A stretch of 64,000 nucleotides of DNA. Origin: an uncultured Aeriscardovia sp. Its GTDB lineage: Bacteria > Actinomycetota > Actinomycetes > Actinomycetales > Bifidobacteriaceae. Position 1 is the stretch's first letter, and every line of letters begins with the position of its first letter. Positions 53,705-63,780 of the stretch are shown piece by piece. The position numbers were made by a program, and so were the translations under genes. The notes under the pieces are model-generated. The model ran no database searches and was not told the origin of the DNA. It worked only from the letters and a program-made list of their open reading frames with translations. The stretch is from contig CAIFER010000001.1 in NCBI GenBank assembly GCA_903789525.1, positions 806,001 through 870,000 of the forward strand. Direction: 5' to 3'.

Positions 53705-54748
53705 CTAAAAACGCCGCCACCATGCGCGCTTGGAATGACGATGACTTTGCGACTCCTGCGCTTCTGACGTGTTGACACCATACTCGTCAACGCCACTATC
53801 ATTGCGCCGACGTGCCGATGCCGACGTATCGTGCTGATCGCCATCATCACTCATATCTTCGGAATCATTCTCGCTGCGACTTTCGCCATGACGATCCCGA
53901 TGACCGCTGTGGCGAGTGGACAGTTTCGGATTCTTCGCGATCGCGATGGAATGCTGATGTGCTGCGAGCGCTTCCCTCGTGCCCGGATTGCCTTCGATCA
54001 TTCGCATACCGAACGCGTCGAGCGAGCGGATCGGATCGTACTCATCCTGCATCGTTGCGAGCACGTAAATGTTCTGATAGCGGTTTTCCTCGTCATCCCA
54101 GGAGGCATCCGTCAACACTCCTTCTGACGAGAAGCCGAGCGAATGGTATACCGAGTTGGCACGCACGTTCTTCTCCGGTACACGCGTATCGATGCGATGC
54201 AGTCCCAGCCCTTCACCGGATTCGACGGTGGCAAAACCGTACGTCATCACGCGCGGCATGGCATCACGCGAATACCCACGACCGCGGAAATCACTGCCAA
54301 GGATGACTTGCAGACGTGAAGAACGCGTCCACCCATCGATATCTGTCAGGAAAATCATGCCAATCGGGCGAACGTCATCTGGGCGAATGGAATCTGACAG
54401 CTTCGTTTGCATCGTCCAGCCAATCGTGCGCTGCAGACCGGCCGAAGCCACTTCAGACACCGGATCGCGCGTGCCCATCGACCACGCCACTGAATCACGC
54501 ACCCAGCTGGCAATCATCGCACGCTCACCCTGCGACGACAGGCCCGTAATCGTGGACGAGCCAACCCACGCATTGAGGTGATCCATGATCTCAATATCCT
54601 CGTATCGGACGGGGCGAAGCAACTGCATCTCCCCGGTGATCTCTGGAATACGAACTGACTCCGGCAGCATGCGCTGACGGTAGCATTCCACGTTATGTGC
54701 GATTTCTTTTGCCCGTTCGCTTTGACTGGACTCGCTCTGTCCGTTCAT
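53705..54748 (-). CDS. GNAT N-acetyltransferase with acidic/His-rich C-terminal tail
   Basis: A RimJ/RimL-like acetyltransferase. The fold runs from LLRPVRYEDIEIMDHLNAW through SSRLQVILGSDFRGRGYSRDAM (the acetyl-CoA loop) to RVPEKNVRANSVYHSLGFSSEGVL. About 120 residues after the domain are charged and low in complexity (SENDSEDMSDDGDQHDTS, SQSHRHSKRAWWRRF). Start ATG 54748 (347 residues) is preferred because GGGGTGAG lies upstream and leaves room for a promoter after the gatB terminator; GTG 54841 and ATG 54829 are possible. Substrate, perhaps a protein N-terminus or small amine, is unknown. Confidence 0.75.
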   Translation of the reverse strand: MNGQSESSQSERAKEIAHNVECYRQRMLPESVRIPEITGEMQLLRPVRYEDIEIMDHLNAWVGSSTITGLSSQGERAMIASWVRDSVAWSMGTRDPVSEVASAGLQRTIGWTMQTKLSDSIRPDDVRPIGMIFLTDIDGWTRSSRLQVILGSDFRGRGYSRDAMPRVMTYGFATVESGEGLGLHRIDTRVPEKNVRANSVYHSLGFSSEGVLTDASWDDEENRYQNIYVLATMQDEYDPIRSLDAFGMRMIEGNPGTREALAAHQHSIAIAKNPKLSTRHSGHRDRHGESRSENDSEDMSDDGDQHDTSASARRRNDSGVDEYGVNTSEAQESQSHRHSKRAWWRRF

Positions 54749-54845
54749 ATCACTCACCCCGACGCTCACATGCGCATTCGGATCGATATTGATGCGGCCG
54801 CCACTGGCCCCCGCTCCACTTATTTCCATTGTACGATTCACCGAT

Positions 54846-54875
54846 CACTGGCAACAAAACCACTGGCAACAAAAA
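54846..54875. repeat. 15-bp tandem duplication next to the terminator
   Basis: CACTGGCAACAAAAC (54846-54860) is repeated as CACTGGCAACAAAAA (54861-54875). A second small duplication, CAGATCACTTGTT, occurs twice in a row at 54944-54969 across the gatB stop codon. Both look like recent slippage products. Confidence 0.7.
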
Positions 54876-54906
54876 GGGAGCAGCCGAGCCACCCTCAGCT
54901 ACTCCC
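54871..54906 (-). terminator. strong rho-independent terminator of the rmuC-gatCAB operon
   Basis: On the minus strand GGGAGTAGCTGAG and CTCGGCTGCTCCC form a 13-bp stem (two G-U pairs) with a 5-base loop, followed by TTTTTG. It lies about 55 bases after the gatB stop. Confidence 0.88.
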
Positions 54907-54960
54907 TCTGCAACTTTTACTCTGCTACTCTGTGCAAAGCGATCAGATCACTTGTTCAGA

Positions 54961-56472
54961 TCACTTGTTTCCAGCAATCTTCATGATCATCTGACGAACG
55001 GCCTTCGCATCAGCCTGACCGTGTGTCGCACGCATGACGGCGCCGATAATCACACCCATCGGCTTCATGTTGCCCGACTTGAGCTTTTCGGCCACATCCG
55101 GGTTCTTCGCGAACGCGTCCTTGACGATGCCTTCGAGCTTGTCTCCGCCTTCGACGACCTTATAGCCGTGCTTGGCAACGACATCCGCTGGGCTGCCTTC
55201 GCCGTTGAGCACACCGTCCATCGTCTTGATAGCCAGAGAATTGTTGAGCTTGCCGTCCTTGATCATCTCTTCGATGTCCGCAACGTCTTGCGGCGTGGCT
55301 GGAAGCTCATCGAGGCTGACAGACTGCTCATTGGCAACGCGGGCGATCTCACCGAGCCACCACTTGGCAGCACCCGAGGCCGTCGCACCAGCCTGAACGG
55401 TCTGATCAATGACATCGACTGCCCCGGCGTTCAAGACCGCATGCATCTGCCGATCGTCAAAGCCCCATTCCTTCTGCAGACGAGCTTGACGGACCCACGG
55501 CATCTCTGGCAGCGTCTTGCGCAGCTCCTCAACGTGATCCGACGTCGTATGAACCCACACGAGATCTGGATCTGGGAAGTAGCGGTAATCATTGGCATCT
55601 GACTTGAGACGGCCGTTCGTGGTGGTCTGCGTGGACTCATCCCAGTGACGCGTCTCCTGCAGGATCTCTCCACCCTTTGAGAGAATTGTGGCCTGACGGC
55701 GAATCTCGTAAATGAGCGTGCGCTCAATGCCACGGAACGAATTAACGTTCTTCGTCTCTGAACGCGTGCCCAGCGGATCAGAAGGAGACCGGCGCAGCGA
55801 CACGTTGACATCCGCGCGCATATTGCCTTGCTCCAGCTTGCCGTGAGAGACACCCAGTGCGCGAGCAATCTCGCGGATCGTGCGCACATATGCTCCAGCA
55901 ATCTCAGCTGCTTTCGCACCTGTGCCCTCAACAGGCTTGGTGACGATCTCCACCAGCGGCACGCCGGCACGGTTGTAATCGATCAGCGAGTGATCCGCAC
56001 CCTCGATACGGCCGTCAGCGCCACCGATATGCGTGTTCTTACCCGCATCATCCTCAACGTGCGCACGCAAAATCGGGACACGGAACTTCGTGCCGTCCTC
56101 GCATGTCACATCCAAATAGCCTTCGCCATTGAGCGGATAGTCGCCCTGCGAGATCTGGTAATCACGCGGCATATCCGGGTAGAAGTAGTTCTTGCGAGTC
56201 CACTGGCTCCACTCGTTGATATGGCAATGCAGTGCCAGTCCCAAGCGGATCGCGTCGTCCAGTGCCTTCTTATTAATGACCGGAAGGCTTCCCGGCAGCC
56301 CGAGCGACACCGGGGTGAGCTCTGTATTCGGAGTGGCACCGAACTCGTAATGAGCTGGGCAGAACAGTTTCGTGTTCGTGCTGAGCTCCACGTGGACTTC
56401 CAGTCCCCAGACCGGATCGAAACGTTTGATCGCCTCGTCGAACGACATTAACTTCTCAGCGTTGTCAGCCAT
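54961..56472 (-). CDS. gatB: aspartyl/glutamyl-tRNA amidotransferase subunit B
   Basis: A 503-residue subunit of the amidotransferase that makes Gln-tRNA or Asn-t[19 protein letters not shown], then [37 protein letters not shown] and HLGG-type motif region [12 protein letters not shown] are conserved; the QqeY tail ends with VGQVMK-like [21 protein letters not shown]. Start ATG 56472 has AGGAG upstream and follows the gatA stop by one base. Last gene before the terminator. Confidence 0.96.
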   Translation of the reverse strand: MADNAEKLMSFDEAIKRFDPVWGLEVHVELSTNTKLFCPAHYEFGATPNTELTPVSLGLPGSLPVINKKALDDAIRLGLALHCHINEWSQWTRKNYFYPDMPRDYQISQGDYPLNGEGYLDVTCEDGTKFRVPILRAHVEDDAGKNTHIGGADGRIEGADHSLIDYNRAGVPLVEIVTKPVEGTGAKAAEIAGAYVRTIREIARALGVSHGKLEQGNMRADVNVSLRRSPSDPLGTRSETKNVNSFRGIERTLIYEIRRQATILSKGGEILQETRHWDESTQTTTNGRLKSDANDYRYFPDPDLVWVHTTSDHVEELRKTLPEMPWVRQARLQKEWGFDDRQMHAVLNAGAVDVIDQTVQAGATASGAAKWWLGEIARVANEQSVSLDELPATPQDVADIEEMIKDGKLNNSLAIKTMDGVLNGEGSPADVVAKHGYKVVEGGDKLEGIVKDAFAKNPDVAEKLKSGNMKPMGVIIGAVMRATHGQADAKAVRQMIMKIAGNK

Positions 56473-56473
56473 C

Positions 56474-58111
56474 TCACTTCTCCTCGCGTGTGCTGCGAGC
56501 ACCAACGGCCTTCGCTTCGACCGCAGCCTCTTCTGCTTTATTGATCTGATCGGCATCTGTGGCAGCGACATCAGAACCGTGAGCAGCCTGATCGACCCAT
56601 GGCGTCTTGAGCGAACTGAGCATATCAGCGCAAGACTCCTGCTTGAGAGCTGCTTCCACTGCTGCAGCCGGCTTGTACATGAGGTCATCACGCTTCTGCG
56701 GAGCCATGATCTGGAAACCGGTCGGCAGCCCATTGGCTAGACCCATTGGCACGGAAATAGCCGGGATACCTGCCAAGTTCGCCGGAATCGTGGCGATATC
56801 GTTCATGTACATCGTCATCGGGTTGCCGGAGACTTCAGAGCCGATCTTGAATGCGGAGATCGGCGAAGTCGGAGAAACGAGGACGTCTACTGACTTGAAT
56901 GCCTGATTGAACTCACGAATGATGAGCGTGCGGACGCGCTGTGCGGAGCCGTACCACTTGTCGTAGAAGCCTGCAGACAGTGCGTACGTGCCCAAAATGA
57001 TGCGGCGCTTGACTTCTGGACCAAAACCAGCCTCACGTGTGGCCAACATCATGTTCTGCGCACTCTGCTCCTGATCAGCCGGTGGCATGACACGAATGCC
57101 ATAACGCATGCCGTCGTACCGAGCCAGATTGCTCGAAACCTCCGATGGCATGAGCACGTAATACGCATCGAGCGAATACGGCAGCGCTGGCATGTCGACT
57201 TCGCTGACCTGCGCACCCATGGACTTGAGGAGTGAAACCGTGTGCTCAAAGTTGGTACGAACAGGATCGCTGATACCCTCGCCCAGTGCTTGCTTGATGA
57301 TGCCGACGCGGACACCGTGCAGATCCATCTTCTGACCTTCACGCGCAGCCGCAACGACTGGTGGAACAGCATCTGGCAGAGAAGTGGAATCATTGGCATC
57401 GTATCCGCCGATCAGCTCCTGCAGCAATGCAGCGTCGAGAACCGTACGCGAAACCGGGCCGATCTGATCCATCGAGCTCGCCATAGCGATCGCGCCAAAG
57501 CGTGAAACACCGCCATACGTCGGCTTCACGCCAACTGTGCCAGTAAACGCGCCTGGCTGGCGAATCGAACCGCCGGTATCAGTGCCGAGTGCCAACGGTG
57601 CCTCAAACGCTGCGACGGCAGAAGCAGAGCCGCCACCAGAACCACCTGGCACACGCGTTGTATCCCATGGATTGTGCGTCGGGAAGAATGCGGAGTGCTC
57701 CGTCGAAGAGCCTTGAGCGAACTCATCCAAGTTCGTCTTGCCGAGCAACGGCATTCCTGCAGCGCGGATCTTGCGGATGACAGTTGCGTCATACGGAGGA
57801 ATCCACCCCTTGAGGATCTTCGAAGCGGCCGTCGTCTCGATGCCCTTCGTGACGATCATGTCCTTAATGGCGATAGGAACGCCCGCGAGCGCTGGCATCT
57901 TCTCACCCTTGGCACGGCGCGCATCTGACTCGTCTGCCTCTTTCAGCGCACGCGATGCGCTGACCGTCAAAAATGCTTTGATCGACGGCTCAGCAGCTGC
58001 GATGACGTTGATTTCTGCCTGCGTCAGCTCACGGCTGGACACCTCGCCAGAAGCGAGTTTTTGCGCCATCTGCGCAGCGGACAGTTTGACAATTTCGTTT
58101 TCAGCGCTCAT
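56474..58111 (-). CDS. gatA: aspartyl/glutamyl-tRNA amidotransferase subunit A
   Basis: A 545-residue amidase that supplies ammonia from glutamine to the B subunit. The Ser-cisSer-Lys triad is visible: Lys83 (VPIAIKDM), Ser158 ([14 protein letters not shown]) and Ser182 ([13 protein letters not shown]). Start ATG 58111 follows the gatC stop by 1 base; the frame to 58171 runs into gatC. A charged 30-residue tail ([17 protein letters not shown]) extends the usual C-terminus. Essential in organisms without a GlnRS or AsnRS. Confidence 0.97.
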   Translation of the reverse strand: MSAENEIVKLSAAQMAQKLASGEVSSRELTQAEINVIAAAEPSIKAFLTVSASRALKEADESDARRAKGEKMPALAGVPIAIKDMIVTKGIETTAASKILKGWIPPYDATVIRKIRAAGMPLLGKTNLDEFAQGSSTEHSAFFPTHNPWDTTRVPGGSGGGSASAVAAFEAPLALGTDTGGSIRQPGAFTGTVGVKPTYGGVSRFGAIAMASSMDQIGPVSRTVLDAALLQELIGGYDANDSTSLPDAVPPVVAAAREGQKMDLHGVRVGIIKQALGEGISDPVRTNFEHTVSLLKSMGAQVSEVDMPALPYSLDAYYVLMPSEVSSNLARYDGMRYGIRVMPPADQEQSAQNMMLATREAGFGPEVKRRIILGTYALSAGFYDKWYGSAQRVRTLIIREFNQAFKSVDVLVSPTSPISAFKIGSEVSGNPMTMYMNDIATIPANLAGIPAISVPMGLANGLPTGFQIMAPQKRDDLMYKPAAAVEAALKQESCADMLSSLKTPWVDQAAHGSDVAATDADQINKAEEAAVEAKAVGARSTREEK

Positions 58112-58112
58112 A

Positions 58113-58409
58113 TCACTCGCTTCCCAGAATTCGAGGCGCGACAAACTGACCGTCAGACGTCTTCGGAGCACCCGACAGTGCTTCTTTCAGCGTCAGCGGT
58201 GTAGCTGCGGTATCATCGCGCAAATGTGCTTTCAGTGGAACCGGATTGGTGGTCGGAGGAACATCCTTCGTATCCAGCTCCTGAATCTTGCTGATGGAGT
58301 CTGCGATCACGTTGAGATCATTCTTCAGGTGATCGGCCTCCTCATCAGTCAGACCAATACGGACCAAAAATCCGAGACGTTTGACCTGCTTAGTGGTGAA
58401 TGTTGACAT
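58113..58409 (-). CDS. gatC: aspartyl/glutamyl-tRNA amidotransferase subunit C
   Basis: A 98-residue assembly subunit of the GatCAB complex. It begins [31 protein letters not shown], the usual helical N-terminus, and ends in the extended belt ([37 protein letters not shown]). ATG 58409 is the only start that gives a normal length. It is followed at once by gatA. Confidence 0.95.
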   Translation of the reverse strand: MSTFTTKQVKRLGFLVRIGLTDEEADHLKNDLNVIADSISKIQELDTKDVPPTTNPVPLKAHLRDDTAATPLTLKEALSGAPKTSDGQFVAPRILGSE

Positions 58410-58440
58410 ATCACCTACTCTAAAGACGATTTGTGACACC

Positions 58441-59196
58441 TCACCGTGCGCTGACTGAACCTGCGGAACTAGCCGGACTGGATTGGCCGGCGCTAATGTG
58501 ACCGTGCTGCTCAATCCAACAATGCATAGCAACCGCGGCCGCTGCCCCAGCGTTAATGGACCGGACGGATCCGAACTGCGAGATGTACACGACGTCATCG
58601 GCAAGTTCGAGTGCCTTTTTCGTCAGCCCCGGGCCTTCCGCGCCAAAGACGAGCAAACAGTTTTCCGGGAAACGGTAGCGTTCGATCGGAACCGATCCGG
58701 GCACGTTGTCGAGCGCGATAATGCGCATCCCAGGACGATTGGTGCGAATGTTGCTCACGAGATCGGCGATCGTTGGCCATTGGTCGATGTGCTGGTACAG
58801 CTCGGTCATGAGCGAACCGCGCCGATTCCACTTTTTATGACCGACAATGTGCACCGCGCTGGCCTCAAACGCGTTGGCACTGCGGACGATCGAGCCGATG
58901 TTGAAGTCATGCGTCCAGTTTTCGATTGCCACTTCGAAACTGTTGCGACCACGCGCATCCATGTCGTCGCGAATAGCAGAAACCGTCCAATAGCGGTAAC
59001 GATCGAGGACATCGCGGCGATCGCCTTCCTCGATCAGATGCGCATCAAAACGGCCGGGAACGTACAACGGGCTCGACGGGTCATCGGGCCGAAGCTCATC
59101 AGGATGCTCCTGCGCCCATGGGCCAACGCCAATCTGACGGAAATGCGGCTCACCGGATGCGAGCGCTGCAGCGGTGATGGGATCTGGTTCATGCAT
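58441..59196 (-). CDS. SpoU/TrmH-family RNA 2'-O-methyltransferase
   Basis: A 251-residue SAM-dependent methyltransferase with a trefoil knot. The three SPOUT motifs are present: [35 protein letters not shown] and [21 protein letters not shown] ~70-residue N-terminal part precedes them. It overlaps the PyrE-like gene by 8 bases and lies 31 bases before gatC. Whether it acts on tRNA or rRNA cannot be told. Confidence 0.88.
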   Translation of the reverse strand: MHEPDPITAAALASGEPHFRQIGVGPWAQEHPDELRPDDPSSPLYVPGRFDAHLIEEGDRRDVLDRYRYWTVSAIRDDMDARGRNSFEVAIENWTHDFNIGSIVRSANAFEASAVHIVGHKKWNRRGSLMTELYQHIDQWPTIADLVSNIRTNRPGMRIIALDNVPGSVPIERYRFPENCLLVFGAEGPGLTKKALELADDVVYISQFGSVRSINAGAAAAVAMHCWIEQHGHISAGQSSPASSAGSVSAR

Positions 59197-59872
59197 GCGC
59201 GTCGCCCCTCACATTCTTTGTATTCTCTGTATTCTTCGCAATCGAATTGCTCCCGATGCGGGCATCATGATGCGAATCGTGCACGCTATGGCTCACTTCG
59301 CTGACGTGGTAGGCGTAGACGAACGGAACCGATTGCTCCGTGCCATCGACCGGGCTGACAACGCGAATATGGTGACCCGCTGTCCCCTCAAGCGACCCAG
59401 TACCGCCGACAAGCGCTGCAATAGCGGCCGTCCGAGCTCCCACGTGCGTGATGACTGAGCAGTCGACGTCCAGCTCATTACCGTTGTGCAACGTCACGAG
59501 CGATGACGTCTGAATATACGACTTCTCCGACAACCACGCGTCAACGAGGACGACAGATTTGCCGGCGATCGACGGACCTTTAATACCCGGGTACACGAAG
59601 TCGATGACGAACCCGTTGACGTGCGACGACGGATTGCTTTCGCGAGCTGCCGCCATCAGAGCGGTGGCAACAGGCACACCAGCCGCAGTCAGTGCGCCGA
59701 CAGCCTGATAATCGCGACCCGGCTCGAGCCCCCGATCGCGCAACGCCTGTAACAGAACACGGCCCGTCAGCACACTGCCACGCTCATCAAACGTCACGCC
59801 AGACAGTTCAGAAAAAGGACGATCGCCGATCTCAGACTTGACTAAGCCTTGCAATTCCTCGCGTTCGCTCAT
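59189..59872 (-). CDS. orotate phosphoribosyltransferase-like protein with altered PRPP loop
   Basis: A 227-residue protein of the PRTase fold (VLTGRVLLQALRDRGLEPGRDYQAVGALTAAGVPVATALMAAARE). At the position of the PRPP loop, normally VVVVDDV.TTG, it reads SVVLVDAWLSEKSY, so the second Asp and the TTG loop are missing. The His/Asn-rich C-terminal tail is extra. It overlaps rmuC (ATGA) and spoU. It may bind nucleotides without being a working PyrE; a true pyrE could lie elsewhere. Confidence 0.6.
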   Translation of the reverse strand: MSEREELQGLVKSEIGDRPFSELSGVTFDERGSVLTGRVLLQALRDRGLEPGRDYQAVGALTAAGVPVATALMAAARESNPSSHVNGFVIDFVYPGIKGPSIAGKSVVLVDAWLSEKSYIQTSSLVTLHNGNELDVDCSVITHVGARTAAIAALVGGTGSLEGTAGHHIRVVSPVDGTEQSVPFVYAYHVSEVSHSVHDSHHDARIGSNSIAKNTENTKNVRGDAHA

Positions 59873-61281
59873 GCTTCCGCCCCTTCGTCCGGATTGAGCT
59901 CGGATGCCGTTGGCTGCCTCGTTGAAGAATTCTCTCCATCGAGCTGCGTGAGCGTATTGATCTTCTTCGGATCAATTGAATCGAGACGACGCGCCTTCGG
60001 CAAAATCGTATGCTCCAAGTTGCCGACAAGCTTGTTATAACTGCCAACCGCGCGCTGAAGCTGATTGCCGAGCTGCGTCACGTACGACCCCATCGTCCTG
60101 AAGCCTGCAAACAGGTCACGGCACAAGCTATACAGTCGCTGCGCATCGCGAGACACATCGACTTGCTGCCACGTACGAGCAACTGCCTTCAGCACCGCCC
60201 ACAGAGAGACCGGCGAGCAGAGTGCCACTTTCTTCGCGAATGCATCGTCGAGCAGCGTACCATCCTCCTCAAGCGCCGCAGAGAGAACAGCCTCACTCGG
60301 GATGAACGCGATCGTCAGATCCGGGGTCTTCCTGAAATCAGTGGAATAATCGCGCTTCGCCAGATCATCGACGTGACGACGAATCTCAGCAACATTTTCC
60401 TTCATATCACGCTGATACGCTTCCCGACCCGCCGGCGTGGACTGGTCCTCACGCACAGCACGCGAATACGCCTGCAACGGAGTCTTCGCATCGACTGGAA
60501 TCACGCGACCACCCGACAAGCGAATGATCATATCCGGCCGCGAATTGCCACCTTCTGAATTGTGGACAGTCTGCTGTGTGGCGAAATCAACGTGATCAGT
60601 CATTCCAGCTGCTTCCACCACGTTATGCAGCTGAACCTCTCCCCACTGGCCGCGCATCTGATTGCTGCCGAGAACCGTGGAAAGCTGACGTGCCTGCTCA
60701 TGCAAATCGTGCTGCTGCTGTGCCAAGCTCTTAAGCTCATCCGTCACCGAACCGGACTCCTGCGAACGGTTGCGCTCAATCGTGTCGATACGCTTGCGCA
60801 ACGAATCGAGATTCTCCGACAGCGGGCTCATCAGCTTCGCCAAACGCTCCGACGCCTCATGCTGAGCTTGAGCCTGGGCGGTGATGTCTTTCTGATGCTC
60901 GAGCCGCTCTTTTTGCAACTGCTGATCCTTGCGGTTGAGCTCCTCTTGACGCTCTTGCTGCTCCTGCGACTGACGCTGGATGCGGGCAGCCTCATCTTGC
61001 TGGACTTGATGGACGAGCGAGCGCAAATACGTGATCTGCTGGGTGTCGGCATTGTGTGCAGCTTGAGCACCAGCGAGATCTGACTGCGACTGGTGGAACT
61101 GGGACGTTACCTCATCCAGCTGCTTCTGGGTCTGTTCCATCTGCTGAGCAAGATCGTCCGGGTTCGTGCTACCCGCTTTAGAATGCTGGCCCGAGCGCGA
61201 TTTACCGATGTACCAGCCAAGTAGCAAGCCGAGCGCGAAGGCGAGCACGAGATACAGGATGAAAAAGACCACATTATTCAT
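59869..61281 (-). CDS. rmuC: RmuC-family protein
   Basis: A 470-residue protein of the RmuC family, linked in E. coli to limiting recombination at inverted repeats. An N-terminal membrane helix (VVFFILYLVLAFALGLLLGWYIG), a long Gln/Glu-rich coiled coil (about 45-190) and the nuclease-like RmuC domain (RGQWGEVQLHNVVEAAGM, VIPVDAKTPLQAY, FIPSEAVLSAAL) follow in order. Head of the operon that ends at gatB. The C-terminal tail after the domain is acidic. Confidence 0.93.
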   Translation of the reverse strand: MNNVVFFILYLVLAFALGLLLGWYIGKSRSGQHSKAGSTNPDDLAQQMEQTQKQLDEVTSQFHQSQSDLAGAQAAHNADTQQITYLRSLVHQVQQDEAARIQRQSQEQQERQEELNRKDQQLQKERLEHQKDITAQAQAQHEASERLAKLMSPLSENLDSLRKRIDTIERNRSQESGSVTDELKSLAQQQHDLHEQARQLSTVLGSNQMRGQWGEVQLHNVVEAAGMTDHVDFATQQTVHNSEGGNSRPDMIIRLSGGRVIPVDAKTPLQAYSRAVREDQSTPAGREAYQRDMKENVAEIRRHVDDLAKRDYSTDFRKTPDLTIAFIPSEAVLSAALEEDGTLLDDAFAKKVALCSPVSLWAVLKAVARTWQQVDVSRDAQRLYSLCRDLFAGFRTMGSYVTQLGNQLQRAVGSYNKLVGNLEHTILPKARRLDSIDPKKINTLTQLDGENSSTRQPTASELNPDEGAEA

Positions 61282-61388
61282 AGGACCAATTCAACCATGC
61301 TCGCCGGTCACGCTTCAGCTTTCCGGTGCCGGTACCGTTGAGCCAGCCAACAGCACCGGTACCACTCCTTTCATCTACCTTTTATCTT

Positions 61389-63560
61389 TTATTCGCTCTC
61401 AGAATCGCTGTTCTGCGTTTCCTGGCGCATCAGAGCAAATCCAGCCGATTGGAACTGGAGAGTGCATGTGCCTGATTCGTCACGCGAGCCAAGAGTGCAC
61501 CGCGAGCTGAGAATGAGCGTGCCCGTCGCCTGAGCGCTGACCTCGCCATCCGTCCGGTTGAAGAGGAAGACATAGCGCCCCTTCTCGCCTTCGCGCACGA
61601 CCCGAAGCACAGATCCCCTCTCGGCCGAAGCATCGATACCGCGGTCAGTGAGAACCGGCAGAATCTGAGCAGCCAAATCCTGATGGCTCAAACGGCACCC
61701 AACGTAAATACACTGGCCCTTGCCATACGGATTACTCGTCATCGCCGGGACGCCATTCATTCCACTGTCCGCACTCGCAGAATACCGGGCAAGAACAGTG
61801 ACGCTATCTGCCATATCGCTGATCGGATCAGCAAAATCATAGGCAGAGGCGTGCGGAATGGCTGGATCAGCAGGCACGACCTCAAGACTGCTATCCATTC
61901 CTGGCGTGTCACCGAGAGGATTGAACTCCTCAAAGCGCACTCCCGTCACATCGCGCACAGCACCTGGATAGCCACCGAGATAAATGCGATCGTTGCGATC
62001 GGCGATTCCTGACATGTACGTGACGAAAGCCATTCCACCCGCGCGAACAAAGTCACGCAGTTGGTCGGCGAACGCCTGATCCATCAAGTACACGTTTGGG
62101 ATCACGACTGCTTTGTATTCATTCCACGGACCGTGCAACGGAACGACATCAGCCGTCACGCCATCATCTGCGAGCGCACGGAACCAGTTCATCGGCTCAC
62201 TGAATTGCGCAAGCTTCTGGCTCGGGGACGTTTCTTGATGCAGCGCCCACGCGGATTCGTTGTCGAAGATGATCGCAATATCCGACTTCTTTACGCGGCT
62301 GGACAGAATGCCCGCATCCGCTGCCGTCTGCAGATCATGGCCTTGCTGGCACACATCGCGATAAATATGCGAATTCTCGCCAGCGTGAGGAACCATCGCA
62401 GAATGATACTTTTCAGCGCCCGCCTGCGACTGACGCCACTGGAAGTAAAGGATTCCGTCAGCGCCGAATGCAAGGTGAGCAAATGAATCGCGCTCCATCT
62501 CGCCCGGACGCATCCGGTAATTGATTCCTCGCCAGTTGACCGCCGACGTGGAATGTTCCATGAGAAGCCACGGCATCTTGCGTGCCATGCCGTCGACGAG
62601 AGCCGCCGAGTACGCCAGTTCGTCGAAGTGATCCTTCCCTGGCATGAAGTAATGATCGTTCGAAATGAAATTAACCGACGTGCCGAACTTGTCGTAATCG
62701 ATTCCCGTTCCGCTGCCACCGGAAACCATGAAATTCGTCGTAAACGGAATGTTCGGAGTCACTTCGCTCAAAACCGCTGCCTCGGCACGCTCGCACGCGA
62801 TCTCAGCATCCGAGCTGAAGCGCACGAAGTCCAGCTGACGGCCTGGGTTCTGGTAGCCATTGACCCAGCGCGGCACCAAAATCTGATCAAAACTCGTCAG
62901 ACGCTGGCTCCAAAAATCAGTCCCCCACGCACGATTCAGCGCTTCGACCGTGCCATAGCGAGCGCGGCACCATTGCTGGAATGCGCGATTGGCGTCTTCC
63001 GAGTAGTCGTACAGGTTGTGGCAGCCGAATTCGTTGCCAATATGCCACGAAACGATGTACGGATTCGTGCGATAGTGCTCAGCGAGATGCCGGACGAGCT
63101 CAATCTCATAGTGCCGATACGTCGGTGAGGTAGGACGCCAATGCTGACGTGCGCCCGGCCAGAACGTCTTTCCATCGCGATCGAGAGGCAGGATATCTGG
63201 ATGAGCTAGAGCGAGCCACTGTGGAACAGTTGCGGTAGACGTGGCCAAGTCGACGGCGATCCCATTGCTGCCGAGCAGATTGATGACTTGATCAAGCCAT
63301 CCGAAGTCCCATTGGCCCTCATACGGCTCTAAACGTGCCCATGAGAAGACAGCGAGCGTCACAATATTGACGCCAGCCTTCTTCATGAGACGGACGTCTT
63401 CCTTCCACACATCCGGACCCCACTGTTCTGGGTTGTAATCTGCGCCGTACCAGATCGCGTTCTTCTGGCCTTTCAGAGGCTGAGGCCAGCGATAGCGAAG
63501 CCGGGATGGGAATACAGCAGCCAGATCTGCCGCACTGCTCTGTGTTGACAGAACCATCAT
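61389..63560 (-). CDS. GH42 beta-galactosidase
   Basis: A 723-residue cytoplasmic enzyme releasing galactose from beta-galactosides. Barrel segments include IWYGADYNPEQWGPDVWKEDVRLM, VFSWARLEPYEG, the acid/base Glu177 in SWHIGNEFGCHN and the nucleophile Glu335 in WLLMEHSTSAVNW. The trimerisation domain and C-terminal beta-domain follow (ending MRQETQNSDSESE). No signal peptide. AAAGGA lies upstream. A promoter (TTGCAA, 17 bases, TACCAT) and a LacI operator lie about 100 bases before the start, next to a divergent LacI gene. Confidence 0.94.
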   Translation of the reverse strand: MMVLSTQSSAADLAAVFPSRLRYRWPQPLKGQKNAIWYGADYNPEQWGPDVWKEDVRLMKKAGVNIVTLAVFSWARLEPYEGQWDFGWLDQVINLLGSNGIAVDLATSTATVPQWLALAHPDILPLDRDGKTFWPGARQHWRPTSPTYRHYEIELVRHLAEHYRTNPYIVSWHIGNEFGCHNLYDYSEDANRAFQQWCRARYGTVEALNRAWGTDFWSQRLTSFDQILVPRWVNGYQNPGRQLDFVRFSSDAEIACERAEAAVLSEVTPNIPFTTNFMVSGGSGTGIDYDKFGTSVNFISNDHYFMPGKDHFDELAYSAALVDGMARKMPWLLMEHSTSAVNWRGINYRMRPGEMERDSFAHLAFGADGILYFQWRQSQAGAEKYHSAMVPHAGENSHIYRDVCQQGHDLQTAADAGILSSRVKKSDIAIIFDNESAWALHQETSPSQKLAQFSEPMNWFRALADDGVTADVVPLHGPWNEYKAVVIPNVYLMDQAFADQLRDFVRAGGMAFVTYMSGIADRNDRIYLGGYPGAVRDVTGVRFEEFNPLGDTPGMDSSLEVVPADPAIPHASAYDFADPISDMADSVTVLARYSASADSGMNGVPAMTSNPYGKGQCIYVGCRLSHQDLAAQILPVLTDRGIDASAERGSVLRVVREGEKGRYVFLFNRTDGEVSAQATGTLILSSRCTLGSRDESGTCTLQFQSAGFALMRQETQNSDSESE

Positions 63561-63662
63561 CGTTCCTTTCAGTTACACGTCAGTCACACGCACCAAAGAG
63601 ACTCGAAAGATCTGGTAAAACGGATGCCTCACGAACGCCTCTTGATACGTCTCACTTCATTG

Positions 63663-63718
63663 TGTTAACGATAACAACTTGCGTTATTATGGTATCGTAA
63701 CGCTGTTTTTGTTGCAAG
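63663..63718. promoter_or_regulatory. LacI operator and promoter between GH42 and the divergent LacI gene
   Basis: TGTTAACGATAACA (63663-63676) is a 5+4+5 dyad. On the minus strand TTGCAA (63713-63718) and TACCAT are 17 bases apart, and the operator lies just downstream of the -10, where a repressor would block the start. A second pair, GCGTTA (63681-63686) and TAACGC (63698-63703), lies inside the promoter. Confidence 0.6.
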
Positions 63719-63780
63719 AATCTCCTATCCGAATTGCGCGTGTCTGCCTCGTCAATCGCGCAACCGTCGAAAGGCAACTC

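Noticed and set aside
54896-54969. tRNA or small RNA after gatB
   Set aside because: The structure is fully explained by a terminator and a 13-bp duplication over the stop codon.
58483-59304. 273-codon plus-strand open frame
   Set aside because: Antisense of the SpoU methyltransferase gene, whose three motifs are clear.
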